Shown piece by piece: positions 7,803-15,687 of a stretch of DNA of 33,031 nt. The notes beneath the pieces are model-generated. The model made no database searches. It saw nothing but the letters and a program-made list of their open reading frames with translations, and was not told where the DNA came from. Each line of letters opens with the position of its first letter. Position 1 is the stretch's first letter. The translations under genes and the position numbers were made by a program. Origin of the DNA: Colwellia sp. (GTDB lineage: Bacteria; Pseudomonadota; Gammaproteobacteria; Enterobacterales; Alteromonadaceae); contig JABSOX010000058.1 in the NCBI GenBank assembly GCA_013215655.1, forward strand, positions 1 through 33,031, in the 5' to 3' direction.

Positions 7803-8620
7803 GGTTCTGTCGCAAATAGATGTAATAGTTTAAGATCCGACAATCACTTCTTATGTTTACATCTATGCCTATCGATTTCTCAGGTCGACATTTTCCGTCA
7901 GCAATGATCATGCAGGCCCTTCGTTATTATCTGGCTTATAAACTCAGTTATCGTGAAATAGAAGAAATATTTGCTGAGCGAAATATTCATTTTGACCACT
8001 CCACCTTAAATCGTTGGGTGATCAAATAGAGCCAACAACTTGAAGCCAATTTCAGATCAAGAAAACGTAAAGTAACAGACTCGTGGCGAATGGATGAGAC
8101 TTACATCAAAATTAAAGGGAAATGGGTTTACTATTATCGAGCGGTTGATAAACAGGGTGCTATTGTTGATTTTTATTTGAGAGAAACACGTGATGAGCTC
8201 GCTGCAAGGGCATTTTTTGATAAAGCACTCGATAGTAGTGGCTTACCCAGTAAAGCCGTCATTGATAAAAGCGGAGCAAATATTGCGGCGCTAGATACCC
8301 TTAATGTGCCCCTTTGGTTGTCAGGATATATGCTGTGTATGATTGAAGTGCTAACCGTCAAATACCTCAACAATATTGTTGAACAGAGTCATCGAAAAGT
8401 GAAAGGTAAAATGCATCAATGCTTAGGATGGAAGTCTTGGGCCGGCGCGGAGTCAACCTTGGCAGGTGTTGAACTTTGCTCGATGATAAAGCAAGGACAG
8501 ATGATTGGCTCAGAAGATATGACGGTATGGGAGCAATTTTATTCGCTTGCAGCATGATTGCATCTTAGGGAAAGCGACGCCTTCAATTAAGACTACATAA
8601 TTTGAGTTTGCGACAGAACA
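7803..8620 (+). mobile_element. IS6-family insertion sequence (about 0.82 kb), transposase interrupted
   Basis: Terminal inverted repeats bound the element: GTTCTGTCGCAAA at 7804-7816 and its exact complement TTTGCGACAGAAC at 8607-8619; the outermost base differs (G on the left, A on the right). The termini and the roughly 820-bp length fit the IS6/IS26 family, whose ends read GG-TCTGT-GCAAA. One transposase frame fills it. The 8 bases outside each end do not match (TAGCTAAG on the left, TAAAAAAG on the right), so no target duplication is visible, pointing to an old insertion, a rearrangement or a co-integrate remnant. Confidence 0.87.
7853..8557 (+). pseudogene. IS6-family DDE transposase with in-frame amber stop
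   Basis: Reading from the ATG at 7853 (or 7865) gives MFTSMPIDFSGRHFPSAMIM and a helix-turn-helix (LSYREIEEIFAERNI, STLNRWVIK). A TAG at 8027-8029 stands where family members usually have Tyr in the RWV.KYSP.LE segment, and the frame continues to 8557 as the catalytic half. DDE residues are visible: Asp in MDETY, Asp in VIDKSGAN, Glu in NNIVEQSHRKVK. Restoring the one codon would give 234 residues, the normal IS6 length. The frame is otherwise intact, so the mutation is probably recent, or the amber is occasionally read through. The downstream ATG at 8090 would give only the catalytic half without the DNA-binding N-terminus. Confidence 0.88.
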
Positions 8621-8621
8621 T

Positions 8622-8652
8622 AAAAAAGCCCCACTGAAACAGGTGGGGCTTT
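8622..8652 (-). terminator. Intrinsic terminator of the metalloprotease gene
   Basis: Arms GCCCCAC (8628-8634) and GTGGGGC (8643-8649) with an 8-base loop; on the minus strand the stem is followed by six T (complement of 8622-8627). It begins 43 bp beyond the protease stop codon and touches the right end of the insertion sequence. Confidence 0.9.
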
Positions 8653-8695
8653 CACTTAGATAACTAATATTATCAATATTAGTAAAACATTGTTT

Positions 8696-11086
8696 TTATG
8701 GACAAGTAGCGATCAGGCTCCATACTTGCCATTGGCCTGAGTTGTCTTTAGGTGATTCACCTTTTGACCACCAATTGGCTTTGTACTCTTTACCCTCTTG
8801 TGATGCTTTATCACCATTATTATAAATAGTGTTAGCATTCCATGCTGGTGCAGTACATGCTCCGGTGCCGCCCTTAGCAACACTCACTGTTTTAGTGTTG
8901 GTATTACTTTCGCCTTCAGCGTCCATAACCGTTAATTGCACATCGTAACTTCCGTCACTACCATAGGTATGTACCGCATTTGCTGTTGTTGCGCTGCTGC
9001 CATCACCAAAGTTCCAGCTATGGCTAACTACCGCTTTATCATCTGTTGAAGTATCATTAAATGTAACCGTTAACTCATCAGCACTATGGCTAAAGTTAGC
9101 AACAGGTACTTGGTTTTCACCACCACCTGTACACTTACCATTGTTTTTCCAAACATTACTAAAAACATCAGGAGCAGCACCTGTTGACCACCATGTACCT
9201 TCGTAGCGAGAGCCTTTGTGGCTTACTAAGTCACCAGCGACATAACTTGTTGAAATACTCCATGGCGTTAAACCATCACAACCAGTGCCTGTTCCGCCTT
9301 TTTCAACTGAAATACTTGTCGATTTAGTATTGGTTTCACCTTCAACGTCACTTACCGTTAATGAAACAGTATAACTACCATCAGCAGCATAACTATGACT
9401 TGGGTTTTGTTGTGCTGATGTTGAATTATCACCAAAATTCCATGCATAACTTGTTACTGCTTTATCATCTGTTGAGCTATCAGTAAAAGTTACATCAAGA
9501 TCATTGGCCTGATAACTAAAGTTAGCTGTGGGTGCACGATTACCAACGACTCCACAACCTGAACCATCTTTATTACCACTATTGGTAACACCGACGGGAT
9601 CTAATGACGCAACAACATCATCAACACAATAACCTAAAGCTTTAGCCGCTTTGTAGACACCACGCCCGGCAGAATCAAACGTTTCATTAGCATTCCAGTA
9701 CGTTCTATTTGCTTCAACATACACATCAAATGCTTGGTGTATATTCCAACCTGTCGTGGTTGATAATAAATAAAATGCCTTGTTAAAAACACCCGAACTA
9801 AGATGAACATCCATACCCGAACGATAATCACGCGTATGACCTATAGAGCGACCATCGGCAGGCGGATTATCCATACTTCGCATAAAACCGCTGTTCTTTT
9901 TAATTTTGTCGCCGACTTTCCAGCTAAACGTATTAGTTAAATAATAACTAACCGCAGCGGCAGAAATATCAGAGAATGACTCATTAAGGCCACCCGATTG
10001 ATTTTCATAACGTAGATTAGAGTTTTGTTGCGTAAAACCATGGCTGACTTCATGAGCAACAACACCAACACTTACCAAAGGATGAAAAGTGTTTTTACCA
10101 TCACCGAAAGTCATTTGTTGGCCATCCCAAAAGGCATTTTCATAATCACGATCATAATGCACTCGCAATTTTAATTTTTGCGTGATCGGTGCAGCGTTAT
10201 ACCAGTCTTTAAACATGTCAAAGGTCGCTTGACCAAATGCATGAGCATCATTTAGTGCTGAATAACTTTGGTTAACTTCACGTGCGGTATTTTCATAACA
10301 AGTAAAGGTATGCACACTGCCGCCACTTTTTTGATGTTTCATATCCCAAGTAACAACATTAGGGCTGTCTAACTGGCAATTACTACCACTGCCCGTCACT
10401 TCAAAAGCTGGGTATAAACCATTAGGACCAAATTGGTAACGACCGGTACGAGCGTTACCACCGGGGCCCGTGCCATTAGCAAAGGTCATTCCTTCCCATT
10501 GGTCTAAGACTTCACCGGTATGGGCATCAATAAACAAATGTGGTCTTGTTGGTGTAACACTGGTATCCACATAAGAAATAAACCAAGCTAAATGAGCAAC
10601 ATCTTTATCATCTAACCAAACATATAATTTACTTTCTATATTATAAATATCTGTTTGCACTAGCGTTTTTGGTGCTTGCGCTAATGCTGTAGCTAATGCC
10701 TCTTCAACCGAAATACTCGGTTCAACTGAGTCTAGATCACTAGCAATATCGTTAACATATATGCCAGAAACATTATTATAGGTATTATCAGCGCTAGGCC
10801 CAGCAACTAAGCTCACCCCATAAACTTCAACACCGTTAAAAAATTGTACGTATCGAAACCCATCTTTACGTCGAGGTGTCTGAGTTCGGCCAGTATTTAC
10901 AGGTTCTGGTATAATTTGTTGATAACTATTATCACCCGCACCTGATAATATTTGCTGAATATTTAAGTTGTTATCACTCAAAGCATTTGCTTGTTCTACG
11001 TCTATGCGTTCTGCGGCGAGTGTTTGCAATGTAAAGAATGAACCCACTATTGCAACACTAAGCGCCGTTTTCTTTAAATTCGACAT
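8696..11086 (-). CDS. Secreted M4 (thermolysin/vibriolysin-like) zinc metalloprotease with two PKD-CBM5/12 pairs
   Basis: A signal peptide (residues 1-24) and a long FTP/PepSY-type propeptide (to about 200) precede an M4 catalytic domain. HEVSH at 345-349 supplies two zinc histidines and catalytic Glu346; Glu369 in GGLNESFSD is the third ligand; His428 in DVHLSSG is the transition-state histidine. The C-terminal part is modular: PKD about 518-595, CBM5/12 about 602-650 (YEGTWWSTG), PKD about 658-735, CBM5/12 about 743-796 (YKANWWSKG). Vibriolysin relatives usually end in PPC domains; chitin-binding modules here suggest the enzyme acts on protein embedded in chitin. The start has a good ribosome-binding site (GGAGAAAGGAA). 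It is last in a run of four chitin genes but is separated by 199 bp, a terminator and probably its own promoter. Confidence 0.95.
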   Translation of the reverse strand: MSNLKKTALSVAIVGSFFTLQTLAAERIDVEQANALSDNNLNIQQILSGAGDNSYQQIIPEPVNTGRTQTPRRKDGFRYVQFFNGVEVYGVSLVAGPSADNTYNNVSGIYVNDIASDLDSVEPSISVEEALATALAQAPKTLVQTDIYNIESKLYVWLDDKDVAHLAWFISYVDTSVTPTRPHLFIDAHTGEVLDQWEGMTFANGTGPGGNARTGRYQFGPNGLYPAFEVTGSGSNCQLDSPNVVTWDMKHQKSGGSVHTFTCYENTAREVNQSYSALNDAHAFGQATFDMFKDWYNAAPITQKLKLRVHYDRDYENAFWDGQQMTFGDGKNTFHPLVSVGVVAHEVSHGFTQQNSNLRYENQSGGLNESFSDISAAAVSYYLTNTFSWKVGDKIKKNSGFMRSMDNPPADGRSIGHTRDYRSGMDVHLSSGVFNKAFYLLSTTTGWNIHQAFDVYVEANRTYWNANETFDSAGRGVYKAAKALGYCVDDVVASLDPVGVTNSGNKDGSGCGVVGNRAPTANFSYQANDLDVTFTDSSTDDKAVTSYAWNFGDNSTSAQQNPSHSYAADGSYTVSLTVSDVEGETNTKSTSISVEKGGTGTGCDGLTPWSISTSYVAGDLVSHKGSRYEGTWWSTGAAPDVFSNVWKNNGKCTGGGENQVPVANFSHSADELTVTFNDTSTDDKAVVSHSWNFGDGSSATTANAVHTYGSDGSYDVQLTVMDAEGESNTNTKTVSVAKGGTGACTAPAWNANTIYNNGDKASQEGKEYKANWWSKGESPKDNSGQWQVWSLIATCP

Positions 11087-11156
11087 TTCCTTTCTCCATT
11101 AACATAGTAATTATTATTATTTGTTTTACTCATCAACCGAAAACACATTTTTACAA

Positions 11157-11170
11157 TACATTAACCTTAA
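11157..11170 (-). promoter_or_regulatory. 14-bp element shared by two chitin-cluster upstream regions (copy 1)
   Basis: TTAAGGTTAATGTA on the minus strand, 71 bp upstream of the protease start. The identical sequence in the same orientation occurs 38 bp upstream of the GH18 gene at 15688-18840. It could be a common operator or part of a promoter; it is AT-rich, so coincidence is not excluded. Confidence 0.4.
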
Positions 11171-11230
11171 AGTTACCATAAAAACATCTGGTTAACACTT
11201 TCGTTCGAGCTTGTTGCTCTTCCATAAAAT

Positions 11231-11277
11231 AAAACAGCCCAAAGAACTTCATCTCCCAATCATTCTTTGGACTTTTT
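11231..11277 (-). terminator. Hairpin terminator after the ChiA-type chitinase
   Basis: Arms CCAAAGAA (11239-11246) and TTCTTTGG (11263-11270) enclose 16 bases. On the minus strand the stem is followed by a T-rich tract (GCTGTTTTATTTT). It starts just beyond the chitinase stop codon and separates that gene from the protease. Confidence 0.7.
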
Positions 11278-11285
11278 ATGAAAAG

Positions 11286-13901
11286 TTATAACTTTTTCCA
11301 AACATCTGCCGTTCCGGGGACATCTCCTTTTGTCCACCATTTTGCTTGATATTTGTCATTGTCATGCATAACTTGGTCTCCTCCGTTATAAATAGAGGCT
11401 GCTTTCCAATCACCGACTTGACCACCATCAGTAACCACTTCTTCCCATGGACCACCTGCATCAGGACGATTACCCTTTGTCCACCACTTAGCGCGATACT
11501 CAATACCTTCGTATTTAACTTTATCACCGGCGTTATAAACGGTATTGGCGTTCCAAGTCGTATCGCCACTACCACCCGTATTTTTAACGGTTACCTTAAA
11601 GCTTTCACTTACCGTTGCTTTACCATCCGATACGGCAACACTTACGGTAATATCAGTATCTTGAGTAACATCTCCCGCTAACAGTGTTACATTAGCGCCG
11701 CTGCCTTGTAGCGTTAAGCCAGCGGGTACTGTCCAGCTATAAGTCAAACTATCATTGTCTGCATCGGTAGCAATGACGTTAATATCAGCGCTTTTGCTTT
11801 CATCAATGCTGATGTCAGCTAATGCTTCAATTTCAGGTGGGTTATTCGGAATACCAACAGCTAAAACAGTAACTATTGTTGTTTTGTTTACTGTCGCTTT
11901 GGTATCTGAAACACTGATGGTTAATTCATACTCAGTATCTTGACTAACATTTGGTGCGATAATCGTTACGGTGTCAGTATTACTACCCGTAGCAGATAAA
12001 ACGGTGTCTACAGCCCAACTATACGATAGCGGATCGTTATCACTATCCGTTGCTGTTGCAGCAATAATTAGCGAATCACCCGCATTAACGGTATATGTTG
12101 AAGTGAGCTGTACCACAGGTTTATGATTAACGGGAGTACCACCAGCAAGACCATCATGCATCGCATTTAAAATATCACCATTATCGGCATCAATTTCCCA
12201 TGCAAATAAACCTGCTAAACCTAAACTGCGAACATATTGACCTTTAGCATTAACAGAGCGAGGGCTATCATAAGTCACTAATTTACCAGATGATTTATTC
12301 CAAACATAAGCCGCTTCAGCCTCTTCATCATAAAAAGTTTCAAATCCATTGATGCCATCGCCCGTTGCACCAATCATCGCTTTTTTCAGCCCTTTATAAT
12401 CTTGAATACCTGGTTCCCAAACACCATTAGCCGTTGTTCCGGTTAATTTACCTGTGCCTTGTGTCGTCATTGGGTTACCACCGACGGTATTTTCAGGCAT
12501 TACACCTTCCCAACCACGACCATACATGGCGGTACCAACAACTATTTGACCTGCTGGAACACCTTGCGCAAGTAATTGTTGCACGCCATTATTAGCAGTA
12601 TATGCAGGGCCTTTACGTGGTTCACCAGCATCGTCTAAACCGGTACCATCACATTCACCTGTGGTTAAATGTTCACCACAATAAAGTCCCGTTTGATGAC
12701 CCGTAACATTGTTCCAGCCGCCAAAAAAGTCATAACTCATCGCAAAGATATAGTCCATATGTTGAATCGCTTGTGCGTAATCAACATCTTCAATTTTGTC
12801 ATAACCAACACCAATTGCTGAGGTTAACTGATATTCACGGCCGGTATCAGCCTCAAGTCCATCAAGCATAGTGCGTAGCTCTTGCATTAAAGCAATATAT
12901 GCGGGGCCGTCATTGATAGGGTCACCTAAATCAGGATTTGGTCCACTGCCACCTGGAAATTCCCAATCAATATCAACACCATCGTAAAACTTCCATGTTT
13001 GTAAAAAAGTCTTCATTGAAGCAACAAACGTATCGCGATTAGCTTTATCGGTAAAACCATGAAAAGGGTCTGATAAGGTCCAGCCGCCAACAGACGGAAG
13101 TACTTTTAAATCTGGGTAACGTTGTTTCAGCGCCATTATTTGCGCATAAGTACCACGGATAGGATCGCTAGAGCTAATCCCCGGTAATGCTTTTTGAAAC
13201 GCAGCCCATGGATCATGTACAACCACTTCATAGTCAGCCGAACCACCACAAGCTTTTTGCAAGGCACGCCAACTGTTACCATTTTCAATTTGTTTTAACG
13301 ATTCATTCTCGCCACAAATTGGAATAAAACCGTATAATAAATGCGTTAAGTTTTGTGCTGGGATATTTGATACATCAAAGTCACGGCCATAAATCCCCCA
13401 TTCAACAAAATAAGCACCAACGACAGTATCTTGTTGATGTTGATAGGTTTTGTTATTTGGATTTACATCCATAGTTAATGGCTGTAAATGCCCGCCATCA
13501 GTATCCGCAATGACAATCGCTTTACCGTCACTACGCACACAATCGTCAGTATCACAAAGGGCGATGGTTAAGTTATGACGACCAGAGTCTTTATAAGAAA
13601 AACTAATCACGCCGCTTTTAGTACCTGCTGATAAACTACCTTCGTCAACCATCAAATCATCAAAATATACTTTATAGCTATCGCCACCCGTACCGCTCCA
13701 AGCATTCCACTTGATGCTAATATCAACGGCTGTTTTTGAAGTGACTAAATCTTTATATGAACCTTGACCATCAAGATTAACTTGTACAAAAGAGTAATCT
13801 TGCGGTGCCCAATCAATACTCGGTTTTGATGCTGTCGCCGATACTTGCCACGAGGCAATGACAGCGCTGACCGCACAAGCGGTTATTAATTTACTTTTCA
13901 T
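11286..13901 (-). CDS. chiA: GH18 chitinase, ChiA type, with two Ig-like and two CBM5/12 modules
   Basis: Layout: signal peptide (about 1-24), ChiA N-terminal fibronectin-like domain (about 25-135), GH18 barrel (about 158-590), two Ig/cadherin-like repeats (about 600-685 and 688-772), CBM5/12 modules at about 778-820 and 828-871. The GH18 signature DGVDIDWE at 307-314 puts the catalytic acid at Glu314, almost the position in Serratia ChiA (Glu315). SVGGWTLSD and MSYDFFGGWN are further GH18 motifs, and the long insert after the seventh strand fits the processive ChiA subfamily. It hydrolyses chitin, releasing mainly chitobiose (family knowledge). The stretch Ig-CBM-CBM at its end matches the end of the neighbouring LPMO. 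It lies 91 bp after the LPMO gene with no terminator between them, so co-transcription is likely. Confidence 0.96.
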   Translation of the reverse strand: MKSKLITACAVSAVIASWQVSATASKPSIDWAPQDYSFVQVNLDGQGSYKDLVTSKTAVDISIKWNAWSGTGGDSYKVYFDDLMVDEGSLSAGTKSGVISFSYKDSGRHNLTIALCDTDDCVRSDGKAIVIADTDGGHLQPLTMDVNPNNKTYQHQQDTVVGAYFVEWGIYGRDFDVSNIPAQNLTHLLYGFIPICGENESLKQIENGNSWRALQKACGGSADYEVVVHDPWAAFQKALPGISSSDPIRGTYAQIMALKQRYPDLKVLPSVGGWTLSDPFHGFTDKANRDTFVASMKTFLQTWKFYDGVDIDWEFPGGSGPNPDLGDPINDGPAYIALMQELRTMLDGLEADTGREYQLTSAIGVGYDKIEDVDYAQAIQHMDYIFAMSYDFFGGWNNVTGHQTGLYCGEHLTTGECDGTGLDDAGEPRKGPAYTANNGVQQLLAQGVPAGQIVVGTAMYGRGWEGVMPENTVGGNPMTTQGTGKLTGTTANGVWEPGIQDYKGLKKAMIGATGDGINGFETFYDEEAEAAYVWNKSSGKLVTYDSPRSVNAKGQYVRSLGLAGLFAWEIDADNGDILNAMHDGLAGGTPVNHKPVVQLTSTYTVNAGDSLIIAATATDSDNDPLSYSWAVDTVLSATGSNTDTVTIIAPNVSQDTEYELTISVSDTKATVNKTTIVTVLAVGIPNNPPEIEALADISIDESKSADINVIATDADNDSLTYSWTVPAGLTLQGSGANVTLLAGDVTQDTDITVSVAVSDGKATVSESFKVTVKNTGGSGDTTWNANTVYNAGDKVKYEGIEYRAKWWTKGNRPDAGGPWEEVVTDGGQVGDWKAASIYNGGDQVMHDNDKYQAKWWTKGDVPGTADVWKKL

Positions 13902-13992
13902 CGTTATCTCTCTTCTTCATTGATCTATTTTTGTTATAAGTTAATTTTATTCTCTGTTTATTATTTACGGCTTATTCTTTACTTTTTATTGC

Positions 13993-15621
13993 CTATTGTT
14001 TTAGCCATACATCGGCATCACCGGGCTCTTCACCTTGTGTCCACCATTTAGCTTTGTATTTATCGCCATTGTGCACAACCTCACTGCCACCTGGATAAGC
14101 GGTTTGATTATTCCATTGAGGTAAGTCACCGTTGTCAGGTGCAACTTCTAGCCATGCATTGCTGATGTTTGGCTGTTGGTTTTTATTCCACCATTTAGCT
14201 TGATAGGTTTTATTTTGATAACTGACTTTATCTCCCGCTTTATAGGCGGTATTAGCATCCCATGCAGGAAAATCAGGAATATCGCCACTGTTTTTTATTG
14301 TGACCATAAATGAGCGACTGGTGGTTAACTTGCCATCAGAAACATCAACAGAAACGGACAATGATTGATCGCTGTCGATATCTGCGGCGTGTAGAGTTAT
14401 ATCTGCACCCTCCCCCGTTAATGTTAACGGGGCATTAAGGTGCCAAATAAAGGTTAGTGGATCGTTTTGATCATCAAAAGCATGAACATGCACTGAGGTC
14501 TGGCTATTTTCATCAAGGGTTAAATCAGCGATTTCAGCAACAACAGGTGCCGTATTGGTCGACTGCGTAACAATAGTTAATGCAAAACTATAGTTTTCAT
14601 CAGTAACCCACACTTTATTTGATAACAGGTTATTTTCATCAAAAACAATGTGGTTCTCTTGATTTTTAATGCCTACTTTTATCTGCTGGTTATATTGTTC
14701 ATTTAGCAGTGTGGCGAAGTCTGTTTGCCAGCTTTCACTATTACTTGCTGTAACTTCAAGGGTTTGATTGATCAGCTCTTGCCCTACATCACTAAATAAC
14801 CTTAACCAAACACTGTCACCAACATTCGCTACTTGTCCTTGTTTAATAAAGTAGCCTATTGATTGCCACTGCTGTGGATCAACGCCATCTCTAACAATGG
14901 TTATATCACTGCAATTATAAAAACCTTCTCCAACAACGTCATTACGCTGCCAGCGGCTATATAATAGGGCATCACCACTACGGTTTTCAGGAATGCTAAC
15001 TTCCATATCATAATAACGATTACCATCAGGTGATTTTATAAAATCGATATCGCCATGTTCTTGTACCAACTCAAGGTCTTGCCAACGTAAAACATCCGTA
15101 CTGGCATTAAACGAAGGCTTAGATAAATAAATTTTCCAAAAACTAGGGTTATGTGGCGTTTTGGCATTAAAGCGAATTTGTATTTTATTTTGCTCATTCG
15201 GCATGACCTTCGTTTTTTGCCAATGCGCTGATGCAAGATTTATCCCGCGTTTTTCATAAGAACCAGCAGAGCATAAAAGTCCATCAGTAACTGCATTTTC
15301 AACCGCTTGCTGATCATAATAATCTGCAACATTCACTGAAATTTCGTGTTCTTGAACAAATTGTACATAACCCGACTCTAAAAATGCTGCACGACATGCC
15401 AAGTTAGGAATATTTGAGCCATCTGTAGGCCACCAATAACCGCCCTGCGCTTCACAAATTGATTGTCGTGCTTTAGGGTTTTCCATAAAAGCATGGGCAT
15501 GAATTTTGTTTGGCAATAACATTGCCATCACCATAGAAAGACTCGCACTGGTTATCATTAATGAAGACAAGCGAGCACCCTGTTTATTTCTTTTTTTATG
15601 GATATTATTGATATTTTTCAT
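13993..15621 (-). CDS. AA10 lytic polysaccharide monooxygenase, GbpA-like, with Ig and two CBM5/12 modules
   Basis: A signal peptide with a long basic N-terminus (MKNINNIHKKRNKQ) ends at IHA, so the mature chain begins with His43, as copper LPMOs require; His133 in ASAHW is the second histidine of the brace. The AA10 domain covers about 43-247 and ends in the typical FYNCSDI. A GbpA-type second domain follows (about 250-350), then an Ig-like domain (about 355-445) and CBM5/12 modules at about 448-492 and 498-542. The enzyme oxidatively cleaves crystalline chitin and may help attachment (family knowledge). It lies between two GH18 genes on the same strand, 66 bp after one and 91 bp before the other, an arrangement common in marine chitin clusters. 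The ribosome-binding site AAGGA is 8 bases from the ATG. Confidence 0.95.
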   Translation of the reverse strand: MKNINNIHKKRNKQGARLSSLMITSASLSMVMAMLLPNKIHAHAFMENPKARQSICEAQGGYWWPTDGSNIPNLACRAAFLESGYVQFVQEHEISVNVADYYDQQAVENAVTDGLLCSAGSYEKRGINLASAHWQKTKVMPNEQNKIQIRFNAKTPHNPSFWKIYLSKPSFNASTDVLRWQDLELVQEHGDIDFIKSPDGNRYYDMEVSIPENRSGDALLYSRWQRNDVVGEGFYNCSDITIVRDGVDPQQWQSIGYFIKQGQVANVGDSVWLRLFSDVGQELINQTLEVTASNSESWQTDFATLLNEQYNQQIKVGIKNQENHIVFDENNLLSNKVWVTDENYSFALTIVTQSTNTAPVVAEIADLTLDENSQTSVHVHAFDDQNDPLTFIWHLNAPLTLTGEGADITLHAADIDSDQSLSVSVDVSDGKLTTSRSFMVTIKNSGDIPDFPAWDANTAYKAGDKVSYQNKTYQAKWWNKNQQPNISNAWLEVAPDNGDLPQWNNQTAYPGGSEVVHNGDKYKAKWWTQGEEPGDADVWLKQ

Positions 15622-15638
15622 AATTCAATCCTTGGTTT

Positions 15639-15660
15639 ATCCCTCCATTACGGGAGGGAT
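15639..15660 (-). repeat. Intercistronic hairpin between GH18 and LPMO genes
   Basis: Arms ATCCCTCC and GGAGGGAT with a 6-base loop, in the 66-bp gap. No T-run follows on the minus strand, so it looks more like an mRNA-stabilising or attenuating element than a full terminator. Confidence 0.6.
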
Positions 15661-15687
15661 ATTGCATATAAATTTCTTATAAACTTT

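Noticed and set aside
7795-8628. Target-site duplication around the insertion sequence
   Set aside because: TAGCTAAG and TAAAAAAG on the two sides do not match.
11276-11575. Second minus-strand frame over the end of the ChiA gene
   Set aside because: Shadow of the CBM-coding region, which is clearly coding in the other frame.
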